NCBI RefSeq assembly: GCF_013415885.1
Contig: NZ_CP058910.1
Coordinates: forward strand, 4,092,001-4,156,000
Reading direction: 5' to 3'
Source of the DNA: Halosimplex rubrum
Lineage (GTDB): Archaea > Halobacteriota > Halobacteria > Halobacteriales > Haloarculaceae
DNA length: 64,000 bases
Shown here: piece after piece, positions 35,473 to 43,680 of the stretch
Position numbering within the stretch: position 1 is the stretch's first letter
Layout: every line of letters starts with the position of its first letter
Notes under the pieces: generated by a model
What the model saw: only the letters and a program-made list of their open reading frames with translations
The model's database searches: none
What the model was told of the DNA's origin: nothing
Made by a program: the position numbers and the translations under genes

Positions 35473-36904
35473 GGGGCCCTCCCGACAGCCGCGACAGCGC
35501 GGCCGCCAGCGCGCCCTCGATGGGGTCGTCCCGGTCCCAGTCGACGGCGGTCGCGCCGGTCGCGGACACGTCCGCCAAGCGAACGCCGCGCTCGTGGCCG
35601 GCGACGCGCCCGCCCAGCGACGCCTCGCTCGTGGCGCCCGGGCTGAGGACCACCACCGGGTAGCCGCGGCGGCGGAGCCGACGGACGAACGAGACCGGCC
35701 AGTCGTCGACCAGCGGCGTCACGAGGACGACCTGCGCGGTCGCCGGGAACTGCGAGAGGAGGATATCAACGGCGTTCGCGCCGCCGTCGGGCGCCGCCGG
35801 TTCGCGACGGGTCGTCGATTCCGCCCGGTCGCCGGCCGCCCCGTCTTCGCTCACCGCTCCGTCGTCCGCTGGTCCGTCGTCGCCGACCGCCCCGTCGGTC
35901 GCCGTCACGCTCCCCTCGCCGGCGTCGGGGTCGTCGGCGACGCGCTGGACGGCGTCGAACAGCGTCCGCGCGATCGCGGTCGCGTCGTCGCGCTCGCCGT
36001 CGACCCAGGGGACCGGTCCCGCCCCGGTCGGCACCGACGAGGCGGTCTCGTCGATCCCGAACGCGGCGACGCTCGTCGTTACGTCGCCGTCGACCAGCGT
36101 CTCGTAGATCCGCTCGGCCGCGTAGCCGCCCAGCGAGGCGGCCGTGGGCGCGCCGGCGTGGGGGCGGACCCGTCCGACCGCCCGCGCGTCGACGGCGACG
36201 ACGACCCGGACCGCCCGCTCCTCGCGGTAGGAGACCGTCGACAGCTCCTTGGTCTTCGCGAACCGGCGCCAGTCGATGCGGCCGATCGAGTCGCCCGGGC
36301 GGTACTCCCGCGTCGAGTGGAACTCCAGGCCCTCGCCGCCGCTGTCGGTCGGGTGCGTCCCCGCGCTGACCGGCGTCGCCGACCCGACCGGCGCCGCCGA
36401 CATCGGGTCGAGCGAGGACAGCTCCCGCTCGCCCGCCGCCGGCACGGTTTCGGTGACGAGGCGCCCCGCGCTCAGCGACCGCAGGCGTACGACCGGGTCG
36501 GCAAAGGCGAAGTCGCCGCGCTTGGCCACCACGTCGTAGGCGACCGTCGCCGTCTCGTCCGGCCGGAGGACGAACGAGCCTCGGGGCGAGCCGTCGACGA
36601 CCGCCAGGTCGTCCGGCACGCCGTCGACGACCCGCAGGTCCGACAGGGTCGCCTCGGAGACGTTCTCGACGGTGAGTCGGACCGTCACCGACTCGCCCGG
36701 CGGCGGCGTCGCCTCCGAAAACGACCGCTCGACCGCGACCGCCGCGTCCGCCGGGACCGACGAAACCGCGCCGTAGACGACGTATCCCAGCGGTATCGCC
36801 GTCGCGGCCAGCAACAGCGGCGACGCGTACAGCAGCCCGAGCGCGACGAGCGCGCCCGCCGCGACCGCGCCGACCCGAAAGCGGTAGACGCGCTCGTGGC
36901 TCAC
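35465..36904 (-). CDS. DUF58-domain membrane protein
   Basis: 479 aa from GTG overlapping the upstream stop. Two N-terminal helices (VGAVAAGALVALGLLYASPLLLAATAIPLGYVVYG), an extracytoplasmic-type beta domain (VTVRLTVENVSEATLSDLRVVDGVPDDLAVVDGSPRG), then the DUF58 motif GLEFHSTREYRPGDSIGRIDWRRFAKTKELSTVSYREE and a vWA-like part (VVVAVDARAVG). DUF58 proteins work with MoxR ATPases. A low-complexity Asp/Gly/Ala insert (about 350-395) is a haloarchaeal loop. Confidence 0.85.
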   Translation of the reverse strand: MSHERVYRFRVGAVAAGALVALGLLYASPLLLAATAIPLGYVVYGAVSSVPADAAVAVERSFSEATPPPGESVTVRLTVENVSEATLSDLRVVDGVPDDLAVVDGSPRGSFVLRPDETATVAYDVVAKRGDFAFADPVVRLRSLSAGRLVTETVPAAGERELSSLDPMSAAPVGSATPVSAGTHPTDSGGEGLEFHSTREYRPGDSIGRIDWRRFAKTKELSTVSYREERAVRVVVAVDARAVGRVRPHAGAPTAASLGGYAAERIYETLVDGDVTTSVAAFGIDETASSVPTGAGPVPWVDGERDDATAIARTLFDAVQRVADDPDAGEGSVTATDGAVGDDGPADDGAVSEDGAAGDRAESTTRREPAAPDGGANAVDILLSQFPATAQVVLVTPLVDDWPVSFVRRLRRRGYPVVVLSPGATSEASLGGRVAGHERGVRLADVSATGATAVDWDRDDPIEGALAAALSRLSGGPRG

Positions 36905-37656
36905 GACTCGACACCTCCGGCCGGCTCGCGTTCGGTGTCTTCGGATCCGGTGTTCGCGGCCGCTTGGGAGTCGTCGCTCGCGGCCGCTTGGGAGTCGTCG
37001 CTCGCGGCCGCTTTGGGGTCGTCGCTCGCGGCCGACTCGGCGACCTCGTCCAGCGCGTCGACCGTCCGCCGGATCCGGCGTTCGCGTTCGCGCTCGGGGT
37101 CGAGCCAGAGTCGGAGTCGCGACCGAAGCGTCGCGACGGGGCCGTCGTCCCCCGAGAGAACGGCCGCCGCGGTGCGGTCGTCGGTCCACGTCCCGGTCGC
37201 GACGGCGCGGTCCGCGGACTCGCGGTCCCGCCCCTCACGAGCGAGCCGCGCGACGGCGAGCCGGCGGAGTCGCTCGCCGACTTCCTCGCCGGCCCGCTCG
37301 TCGCCGCCGACCGCCCGGTCGACCGTCTCGTCGAACGCCTCGGCCGCCAGCGTCCCGTCGGGCGCGGTCGCGGTCTCCGGTTCGTCGGCGACGACGGCCG
37401 CGAACCGCCGGCTCCCCGCCGGCGAGCCGGAGACCAGTCGCGACTCGCGCGCGGTGACGGCCGCCCGGAGCAGCGAGAGGCCGAGCGCGGCGCTCCCGAC
37501 GACGAACAGGTCCCGCGGCCCGACGGCCGCGGCCGCGCTCACCAGCGTCGAGAGCGGTGCGGTCTCGGCGACCGCCGTCGGCGCCGCGACCGCCAGCGCC
37601 CCCAGCAGCGTCGCGAGGACGCCGAGCCCGCCCAGCGCCGCCCGAAGCGTCCCCAT
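36901..37656 (-). CDS. DUF7269-like membrane protein
   Basis: 251 aa. Two N-terminal helices (LGGLGVLATLLGALAVAAPTAVA and GPRDLFVVGSAALGLSLLRAAVTA), a helical cytosolic domain (EAFDETVDRAVGGDERAGEEVGERLRRLAVARLAR), and a C-terminal tail holding three near-identical copies of an eight-residue unit (ASDDPKAA, ASDDSQAA, ASDDSQAA). Matches the small partner usually encoded between the transglutaminase and DUF58 genes (DUF7269). Start shares a base with the transglutaminase stop (TGATG). Confidence 0.68.
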   Translation of the reverse strand: MGTLRAALGGLGVLATLLGALAVAAPTAVAETAPLSTLVSAAAAVGPRDLFVVGSAALGLSLLRAAVTARESRLVSGSPAGSRRFAAVVADEPETATAPDGTLAAEAFDETVDRAVGGDERAGEEVGERLRRLAVARLAREGRDRESADRAVATGTWTDDRTAAAVLSGDDGPVATLRSRLRLWLDPERERERRIRRTVDALDEVAESAASDDPKAAASDDSQAAASDDSQAAANTGSEDTEREPAGGVES

Positions 37657-40529
37657 CAGTTCCCTCCCGCCTCCCCGTCGCCCGCCCCGTCGGCGTCGTC
37701 ACGGGTGCTCTCGGTGGCGTCGAGCGCCGATTCGATACGCTCGATAGCGCCCTCCACGGCCGGGACGGACTCGTCGGGCGAGCGGGGGCCGTACTCGACT
37801 GCGCGGAACTCGTCGCGCAGCGTCGCGACCGCCTCGGCCGGGAGGCCGTCGGCCGTCACCGCGTGGTCAGCCAGTTGCCCCGGCGTCTTCGTCCGCGGCC
37901 GCCGGACCGAGACGCTGTCGAGGAACCGACCCCACGCCTCCCGGATCGTCAGGTGAGCGGCGTCGCCGTCGCCCTCGCCGCGTCCGGCCGTCGAGTCGCC
38001 GCTCCGTCCGGCCGCTCCGCCCGCAGACACGCCGGGGCGGAGCCGCCGCGACAGGTCGTCGAGCCACCCGCCCAGCGCCGCAAGCAGTTCGGCCGGCGAG
38101 CGCTCGCCCGCGACCAGTCCGCGGAGGTACACGAGCGTCGCCCGGACGCGCGCCGCCGCGGCGACCGCGGCGCCGACGAACCCGCGGACGACCCAGCGAG
38201 CGAGCCTCCGGGCCCCGACCGCGACCCGCCGCGGGACCGCTCGCGGGTCGAACGACCGGCGCGCGGCGCCGACCGCCGCGAACGCGACCAGCGCGACCGT
38301 CGCGAGCGCGAGCGCCGCCGTGTTGACCAGCGGGTTCGCGACCGTCGTCCGCGCGGTCTGTCCGCTCGCGGCGACGGCGACCGACGCCGACGACGCGAAC
38401 GGGAGCGTCACCGCCAGCGTCCCGTCGACGCCCGTCGTCCCGACGAGCTCGCCGTCGACGCGGACCGGCGCCCCGCCGACCGACTCGTTGCCGAGCCGCG
38501 CCGTCACCTCGACGGGCGTGCCGGCGATCGGAAGCGGCCAGAGCGGGTCGGTCCCGACGGTCAGCCCGTCGAGTTCGAGCGTCCGCTCCCCCGCGATCGG
38601 GTCACGGGCGACTCCCAGCGTGGCGTTCCCCGGCGACTCGGGGAGCGCCACGTTCGCTCGGCCGTCGGCGTCGGTCCGTGCGACCGCCTCGCCGTCGATC
38701 GTCACGGTCGCGTCGGGGACAGCCACGCCGTCGACCGTCGCCGTGAGGAGCACGGTCGCCCCGGTCCGCACGTCGCCGGAGACCGACAGCGTCGCGTTCG
38801 TCGCCACGTCGAACGACCGCGAGGTGTCGTTAGCCGCCTGCCGGCGCGACGCGCCGTTCGACACCCGGCGCGAGGCGTTGTCCGCCAGCGTACGGGAGAC
38901 GGCCGCGGCCTTCCGGTCGGCGAACCACCCGCTCGCTGACGCGGACCGCGGCTCCGGTGCGTCGATCGCCGCCGGGCCGCCGGCTCGAACGTCCGACCCC
39001 GTCGTCGTCCCGCCCGAGACGGTCACCGTCAGGTTCTCCGCGAACGGGACGCGGCCGGTGACCGTCCCATCGCGGCCACTCCAGCCGACCTGTTCCCCGT
39101 TGAACGCGACCCACGCGCCCGCGACCGGCTGGGCGCCCGCTTCGACCGTCACCTCCACGGTCGCCCCGGGCGCGGCCGTCCGGTTGAGCGATACGTCGTA
39201 CCCGCTCGTCGGTTCGTCGGGCTCGCTCGGCGGCGTCTCGACCGGGCCGCTGGGGGTCACCGGCGTCGACGGCGGCGGCGTCGCCACCGGCCCAGACTGG
39301 GTCCCCGGGTCGGTGGCCGTTCCCGGCCCCGTCCCGTTCTCGCCGGCGTCGGCCGAGAACGTCTCGCCCGGGCTGCCCTCCTCCTGTGGCGCGTACCGCC
39401 CCGGCGCGCCGCTCTCCTCGTAGGCCGACTGCTCGGCCCGCAGCCGCTCGGCGCCCGGCGTCGGGTCGAACCGGACCCACCCCACGTCGGCGAAGTACAC
39501 CTCCACCCACGCGTGGGCGTTCATCGCCCGCACCTGGAACGTGTTCGCGCCGACCTGCCGGCCCGTCGAGTAGCCGACGACGTAGCGGGCGGGGATCTCC
39601 TGACTGCGCAGCATCGTCACCATCGCCGTCGCGAAGTGCTCGCAGTAGCCCGCGTCCATCCGCGTGACGAACTCCCGCGCGACGTTACCCCCCGAGGGCC
39701 GCGAGGCGTTCAGCGAGTACTCCTTGTTCGCCTCCAGCCACCGCTCGATCCGCGCCGCCGTCTCGTAGGGGTTCTCCGTCCCCTCCGTGACGTTGTTCGT
39801 GAACGGCCGCAGCGACACCGCCGTGCTCGGCGGCAATCGGGTGTACCGCCGCTCGATCTCGTCCGGGTAGTCCCGCCCGCTCGCCCGGAGGACCGCCGGG
39901 TCCCGCGGCGGCGTCCGGCTCACCCCGACGTAGCTGGCGCCCGCCGACAACCGGTCGTTCGCGCGGGCCAGCCCGCCCTCGGTCAGCGAGACGCCCGCCG
40001 CCCGTTCGAGGTCCGTCGGCCGCCACACCGTCGGCGCGGCGCTCGCCGCCTGGACGAGTTCGACGCGGTAACGCGTCTCCTCCCCCCGGACCGGCGCCGT
40101 CGCGTCGCTCGGCCCCGAGCGCGACCACCCGCTCCCCGTGTAGGTGTCGTACGCCCCCGTGCGCCAGTAGTTCGAGTCCTGACTCCGCACCCGGAAGTGG
40201 ACCTCCGTGTCCTGCGAGCGGAAGGGGTTCCCCCCGCCCTCCCCGATCGGTTCGCCCACCGACGTGCTGTTACCGACGTTCAGCGCGCCGAACCCGCTCC
40301 CGCCCGATTCCGGCGGGCCCGCGCCGTCGCCCGACCGGTTCTCGGCGCCGGCGGGCAGCGGTATCAGCGACTCCGCCGGTGCGTCGCCGAGCCCGACCGA
40401 CGCCGCCGCCGGGATCAGCGCCGTCGCCAGAATCGCTGCGACGACGCAGGCGACCGCCAGCGCCGCGACCCCGTACTCGCGGGTCGGCGCCGTCTCGCCG
40501 AACTCGAAGCGCTCGTCGGCGTCGCTCAT
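37656..40529 (-). CDS. membrane transglutaminase-like protein with DUF4129-type tail
   Basis: 957 aa. N-terminal helix (about 21-45), an extracellular beta region, then the transglutaminase core with its Cys-His-Asp triad: Cys296 (DAGYCEHFATAMVTMLR), His339 (NAHAWVEVYF) and Asp355 (WVRFDPTPG). A Pro/Thr-rich linker (about 390-440) precedes two or more Ig-like modules, a second transmembrane helix (AALALATVALVAFAAVGAA), and a cytosolic end with RTKTPGQLADHAV...FRAVEYG as in DUF4129. Probably modifies or cleaves surface proteins. First gene of the DUF7269-DUF58-DUF7519 operon. An IS6-type element inserted 147 bases upstream. Confidence 0.88.
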   Translation of the reverse strand: MSDADERFEFGETAPTREYGVAALAVACVVAAILATALIPAAASVGLGDAPAESLIPLPAGAENRSGDGAGPPESGGSGFGALNVGNSTSVGEPIGEGGGNPFRSQDTEVHFRVRSQDSNYWRTGAYDTYTGSGWSRSGPSDATAPVRGEETRYRVELVQAASAAPTVWRPTDLERAAGVSLTEGGLARANDRLSAGASYVGVSRTPPRDPAVLRASGRDYPDEIERRYTRLPPSTAVSLRPFTNNVTEGTENPYETAARIERWLEANKEYSLNASRPSGGNVAREFVTRMDAGYCEHFATAMVTMLRSQEIPARYVVGYSTGRQVGANTFQVRAMNAHAWVEVYFADVGWVRFDPTPGAERLRAEQSAYEESGAPGRYAPQEEGSPGETFSADAGENGTGPGTATDPGTQSGPVATPPPSTPVTPSGPVETPPSEPDEPTSGYDVSLNRTAAPGATVEVTVEAGAQPVAGAWVAFNGEQVGWSGRDGTVTGRVPFAENLTVTVSGGTTTGSDVRAGGPAAIDAPEPRSASASGWFADRKAAAVSRTLADNASRRVSNGASRRQAANDTSRSFDVATNATLSVSGDVRTGATVLLTATVDGVAVPDATVTIDGEAVARTDADGRANVALPESPGNATLGVARDPIAGERTLELDGLTVGTDPLWPLPIAGTPVEVTARLGNESVGGAPVRVDGELVGTTGVDGTLAVTLPFASSASVAVAASGQTARTTVANPLVNTAALALATVALVAFAAVGAARRSFDPRAVPRRVAVGARRLARWVVRGFVGAAVAAAARVRATLVYLRGLVAGERSPAELLAALGGWLDDLSRRLRPGVSAGGAAGRSGDSTAGRGEGDGDAAHLTIREAWGRFLDSVSVRRPRTKTPGQLADHAVTADGLPAEAVATLRDEFRAVEYGPRSPDESVPAVEGAIERIESALDATESTRDDADGAGDGEAGGN

Positions 40530-40662
40530 CGGTCAGTCCCGGCGGGGAGGGCGGACAGAAACGGTCCACTCCGGGCGATGCATTCACTGAGAGGTGGGGT
40601 GCCAGAAACAAATACTTCGTGGTCACACGCTCGTTTCCGGCGCTCGCGCCGGTCTCGCGCGA

Positions 40663-40671
40663 CCCGCGAGG
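40663..40671 (+). repeat. 9-bp direct repeat left of IS copy 1
   Basis: CCCGCGAGG recurs at 41369-41377. It stops four bases short of the element's left inverted repeat, and the right copy begins four bases after the right inverted repeat. Perhaps a displaced target duplication, perhaps chance in GC-rich sequence. Confidence 0.35.
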
Positions 40672-40675
40672 GGCG

Positions 40676-41364
40676 GTGTTCAGATAAGGATGAAGGGTGA
40701 GGCGGTACGTTTTCAAAGTGATCTATGCCCGAAAACGACCGCCTCGGTGGATGTTTGGACGAGATTGACTTAGAGTTTGTTGAACGCGAGGCGACACCGA
40801 AGCTGCTGATGAAGCTCAGTATTCAGCTGCATCTTGCTGGACTTTCGCTTTCGAATACTGTTTCGTTTCTTGAAGTATTCGGTGTCGACCGGGCACGATC
40901 CACCGTTCATAATTGGGTTCACAAGGCCGATCTACAGCCGGAGACTGGTCGCTCACCGGATCACGTTGCGGTCGACGAAACCGTGATCCAAATCGACGAC
41001 CAGCAATACTGGCTGTACGCAGCGGTCGATCCCGAATCGAACGAATTACTCCATACACGGCTTGAAACAACGAGAACAAACGCTCTCGCAGAACGGTTCT
41101 TCGGTGAGATTCGCCAGAAACACGATGTCGACGACGCCGTGTTTCTCGTCGATGGCGCTACCCCACTGAAAGAAGCCTGTCACCGACACGGCCTCGATTT
41201 CAGATACGAACGCCACGGAAATCGTAACAGTGTCGAACGTGTCTTTCGTGAAATAAAACGCCGTACCTCTTCGTTCTCAAACTGCTTCAGTCACGTCGAT
41301 CCAGAAACTGCCGCCGACTGGCTCAGATCATTCGCTTTCGCATGGAATCGGCTTATCTGAACAC
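40676..41364 (+). mobile_element. IS6-family-like insertion sequence, copy 1 (689 bp)
   Basis: Bounded by a perfect 13-bp inverted repeat, GTGTTCAGATAAG at 40676-40688 and its complement at 41352-41364. It contains one transposase gene, whose stop codon lies inside the right repeat. Base composition is much AT-richer than its surroundings. No 8-bp duplication touches the ends directly; a 9-bp repeat lies four bases outside each end. Inserted between the transglutaminase operon and the zinc-ribbon/tRNA-Phe region. Confidence 0.9.
40725..41360 (+). CDS. IS6-family-like DDE transposase (copy 1)
   Basis: 211 aa. N-terminal helix-turn-helix (LLMKLSIQLHLAGLSLSNTVSFLEVFGVDRARSTVHNWVHKADLQ), then the DDE residues: Asp in DHVAVDETVIQ, Asp in DAVFLVDGATPL, Glu in VERVFREIKRRT. 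Complete and apparently functional. About 77% identical (49 differences in 211, counted by eye) to the copy at 60399, so the two are not recent duplicates. Confidence 0.92.
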   Translation: MPENDRLGGCLDEIDLEFVEREATPKLLMKLSIQLHLAGLSLSNTVSFLEVFGVDRARSTVHNWVHKADLQPETGRSPDHVAVDETVIQIDDQQYWLYAAVDPESNELLHTRLETTRTNALAERFFGEIRQKHDVDDAVFLVDGATPLKEACHRHGLDFRYERHGNRNSVERVFREIKRRTSSFSNCFSHVDPETAADWLRSFAFAWNRLI

Positions 41365-41417
41365 TACCCCCGCGAGGACGCGCAAGGGCTATGTGTCCCG
41401 CCGAGAGAGGGGCGGCT

Positions 41418-41537
41418 ATGATCGACGGCTCCACCTGCCCCAAGTGCGACGGGCACGTCAGCACCACCGACGGCACCACCTACGTCTGCGACGACTGCGG
41501 CGCCGAGTTCGACTCCGCCGACCTGTTTCTGCCCTGA
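41418..41537 (+). CDS. 39-aa zinc-ribbon peptide
   Basis: MIDGSTCPKCDGHVSTTDG...YVCDDCGAEFDSADLFLP, with two CxxC knuckles (CPKC and CDDC) spaced as in a rubredoxin-like zinc ribbon. Small zinc-finger proteins of this size are common in haloarchaea and mostly uncharacterised. It lies 54 bases after IS copy 1, so the element may have separated it from its native promoter. A T6 run at 41585-41590 downstream may end its transcript. Confidence 0.75.
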   Translation: MIDGSTCPKCDGHVSTTDGTTYVCDDCGAEFDSADLFLP

Positions 41538-41584
41538 TCGCGGCGCGTCAACGAGTCGAACGGTCGGGCCGGCTTTCGAAATCC

Positions 41585-41590
41585 TTTTTT
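41585..41590 (+). terminator. T-run terminator
   Basis: Six T in a row followed by a C-rich stretch, 48 bases after the zinc-ribbon stop and 37 before tRNA-Phe. Oligo-T runs are the usual archaeal terminators. Confidence 0.4.
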
Positions 41591-41627
41591 CTCCCCTCCC
41601 CGCACTCGGAGATACGCCCGACGGCGA

Positions 41628-41701
41628 GCCGCCTTAGCTCAGACTGGGAGAGCACTCGACTGAAGATCGAGCTGTCCCCGGTTCAAATCCGGGAGGCGGC
41701 A
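41628..41701 (+). tRNA. tRNA-Phe (GAA)
   Basis: Acceptor stem GCCGCCT paired with AGGCGGC, discriminator A, anticodon stem CTCGA/TCGAG around loop CTGAAGA (anticodon GAA), T-arm CCCGG-TTCAAAT-CCGGG. No intron; no encoded CCA. Its last 24 bases plus three downstream bases are duplicated at 41799-41825. Confidence 0.95.
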
Positions 41702-41704
41702 TTT
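41678..41704 (+). repeat. 27-bp direct repeat, tRNA-Phe 3' end (att-like, left copy)
   Basis: The T-arm and acceptor 3' half of tRNA-Phe plus CATTT is repeated exactly at 41799-41825. Duplication of a tRNA 3' end is the mark left when an integrase inserts an element at a tRNA gene. Confidence 0.7.
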
Positions 41705-41798
41705 TCCTGCGAACGACGTGAGCAGTGAAAATGCTCACGAGCGCGATTCGAACCCCGGAAGTCACGCGCAGCGAGCGGAGCGAGTGAGCATGTCTCCT

Positions 41799-41825
41799 CC
41801 GGTTCAAATCCGGGAGGCGGCATTT
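41799..41825 (+). repeat. 27-bp direct repeat, tRNA-Phe 3' end (att-like, right copy)
   Basis: Exact copy of 41678-41704. The mere 94 bases between the copies contain no gene. They include a GAGCGCGATTCGAACC stretch and a palindrome-rich GCGAGCGGAGCGAG segment. Consistent with a scar left after loss of an integrated element. Confidence 0.7.
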
Positions 41826-41882
41826 CCCGATCCCGACCGACGGGAGGAAGCCTTTCGGCCATCGCTCTCGAACGATGTACCC

Positions 41883-42314
41883 GTGCGCTCCACGCTCCTC
41901 GCCCGCTCGAAACGGCCGCTCCGGTACGTCATGGGTCTCTCGTACGTCCTCGCGGGAGTGCTCCACTTCGTCGCTCCGAAGACGTACGAACGGGTCGTGC
42001 CGCCGCAGTTCCCGCGGCCGCGGACGCTCGTCTACCTGTCCGGACTCGCGGAAGTCGGACTCGGCATCGGTGTGTTGTTCGAACGGACGCGTCGCCGCTC
42101 GGCGTGGGGCATAATCGCGCTGCTCGTTGCGGTGTTCCCCGCGAACGTCTACATGGCGACCGGCGACGACTTCGAGCTGGGGGACGTTCCGGCGCAGTTG
42201 CGTGACCCGCACGACGCGGCGCTGTGGGCGCGGTTGCCGCTCCAGGCCGTCCTCGTCGCGTGGGCGTGGTGGTACACCGACGAGTCGTCGGAGTCGAACG
42301 ATCGGAGAATTTGA
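41883..42314 (+). CDS. DoxX-like membrane protein
   Basis: 143 aa from GTG. MGLSYVLAGVLHFVAPKTYERVVPPQFPRPRTLVYLSGLAEVGLGIGVLFERTRRRSAWGIIALLVAVFPANVYMA is typical of the DoxX-like group; four helices with a PAQLRDPHDAALWARLPLQ loop before the last. Function unknown, perhaps redox-linked. The frame is open back to 41718 through the tRNA scar but starts properly here. The archaeosine genes follow on the same strand after a 118-base gap. Confidence 0.75.
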   Translation: MRSTLLARSKRPLRYVMGLSYVLAGVLHFVAPKTYERVVPPQFPRPRTLVYLSGLAEVGLGIGVLFERTRRRSAWGIIALLVAVFPANVYMATGDDFELGDVPAQLRDPHDAALWARLPLQAVLVAWAWWYTDESSESNDRRI

Positions 42315-42402
42315 AAGCGTCCGCACGGTCGAGTGAGAGTCATCGCACACCGCAGCGGGCTCGTAGTCGCGACGCCCGACCCGGAATCAGCTCGATGAGC
42401 AC

Positions 42403-42411
42403 ATTTTAGTA
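42403..42411 (+). promoter_or_regulatory. TATA-like box for the queDEC operon
   Basis: ATTTTAGTA, 22-30 bases before the ATG at 42433; AT-rich block in GC-rich DNA. Confidence 0.4.
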
Positions 42412-42432
42412 CACCTTAGATAATACCCGAGT

Positions 42433-42882
42433 ATGACTCGACGGGGGCGAAGCGGATCGGACGCGACCGGAAGCGAGGAGCGGACGCTCGTCGTCGGCGG
42501 CGACCGGCCGATCCGGATCAGCGCCGGGCACAGACTCCAGCATCACGACGGGAAGTGTGCGCGACCGCACGGACACAACTACGAGATCCGCGTCGAGGTG
42601 ACGGGACGGCTCCGCGAGGAGGGATGGGTCGTCGACAAAGGCGATATTACTGCAGTCATCTCCGAATGGGACCACATGTTCCTGCTGGAGCGGGGCGACC
42701 CGCTGGTCGAGGCGTTCGAGGCGAGCGGCGACGGCGACGCGGCCGTCGTTCTCGACCACCCGCCGACGGCGGAGGTGATGGCGGTCGTCCTCGAACGGAA
42801 GCTGCGCGAGACGTTCCCCGAGACGGTCTCCGACGTGGCGGTCGAAGTGAGCGAGACGAGCGAACTCCGCGCGGCGTACTGA
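42433..42882 (+). CDS. queD: 6-carboxy-tetrahydropterin synthase (archaeosine pathway)
   Basis: 149 aa. Zinc ligands in SAGHRLQHHDGKCARPHGHNYEIRVEV, with the catalytic Cys in GKCARPHGHNY; then VVDKGDITAVISEWDHMFLLERGDP and the PTAEVMA motif with its Glu. Converts dihydroneopterin triphosphate to 6-carboxy-tetrahydropterin, the first committed step to preQ0. Its TGA overlaps the ATG of queE (TGATG). Confidence 0.92.
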   Translation: MTRRGRSGSDATGSEERTLVVGGDRPIRISAGHRLQHHDGKCARPHGHNYEIRVEVTGRLREEGWVVDKGDITAVISEWDHMFLLERGDPLVEAFEASGDGDAAVVLDHPPTAEVMAVVLERKLRETFPETVSDVAVEVSETSELRAAY

Positions 42883-43658
42883 TGCCGGTGAACGACGCGG
42901 TCGACGGCGAGACGGCCGACCGCCCCGACGGCGAGGCGGCGCTGCCGGTCAACGAGCTGTTCTACTCGCTGCAGGGGGAGGGGAAGCTGGCGGGCGTCCC
43001 GAGCGTGTTCGTCCGGACAAGCGGCTGTAACCTCCGGTGCTGGTTCTGTGACTCCTATCACACGTCGTGGGAGCCGACCCACGCCCGGATGGGGATCGAC
43101 GAGGTCGTCGACGCGGTGGGCGAACACGACGAGGCCGACCACGTCGTCGTGACCGGGGGCGAACCGATGATCCACGACGAGGTGGTCGCGCTGCTCGACC
43201 GGCTCGACGACGCGGGCTATCACACCACCGTCGAGACGAACGGGACGGTCCATCGGGACGCGCCGATCGACCTGGCGAGCGTCAGCCCGAAGCTGGCGAG
43301 CAGCACGCCGACCGCCGATCGGGACCCGAAGGGCGACGGCGAGTGGGCCGACCGCCACGAGGACCGACGGGTCGACGTCGAGGCGCTCGCGGCGCTCGTC
43401 GACGACTACGAGACCCAGCTGAAGTTCGTCGTCACCGGCCGCGACGATATGGCGGAGATCGAATCGCTCGTCGACCGCGTGCGCGAGGCGGCGGGGACAC
43501 CGATCCCGGACTCGGACGTGCTGTTGATGCCCGAGGGGCAGACTCGCGAGCGGCTGGACGAGACGCGTGCGGCGGTCGCCGAGCTGGCGACGGAGTACGG
43601 CTACCGGTACACGCCGCGGCTGCACGTCGACCTGTGGAACGACGCGCCGGGGACCTGA
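42882..43658 (+). CDS. queE: 7-carboxy-7-deazaguanine synthase (radical SAM)
   Basis: 258 aa. Radical-SAM cluster motif CNLRCWFC (Cx3Cx2C) in FYSLQGEGKLAGVPSVFVRTSGCNLRCWFCDSYHTSW, then VVVTGGEPMIHD and VETNGTV. Forms the deazapurine ring from 6-carboxy-tetrahydropterin. A longer-than-typical acidic loop (SSTPTADRDPKGDGEWADRHEDRR) lies mid-protein. Second gene of queD-queE-queC. Confidence 0.93.
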   Translation: MPVNDAVDGETADRPDGEAALPVNELFYSLQGEGKLAGVPSVFVRTSGCNLRCWFCDSYHTSWEPTHARMGIDEVVDAVGEHDEADHVVVTGGEPMIHDEVVALLDRLDDAGYHTTVETNGTVHRDAPIDLASVSPKLASSTPTADRDPKGDGEWADRHEDRRVDVEALAALVDDYETQLKFVVTGRDDMAEIESLVDRVREAAGTPIPDSDVLLMPEGQTRERLDETRAAVAELATEYGYRYTPRLHVDLWNDAPGT

Positions 43659-43680
43659 ACGCGGACACGAGAGACAAACG

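Noticed and set aside
41705-41825. Second tRNA-Phe gene
   Set aside because: Only the T-arm and 3' acceptor half are present; no D-arm or anticodon arm. Treated as a duplicated attachment-type repeat.
41883-42314. Start of the DoxX-like gene at 41718 inside the tRNA scar
   Set aside because: The added 55 residues are translated from the tRNA fragment and spacer and have no coding character.
42315-42432. Riboswitch for preQ-type ligands before queD
   Set aside because: No pseudoknot-type conserved motif is visible, the transcript appears leaderless, and such riboswitches are not known in archaea.
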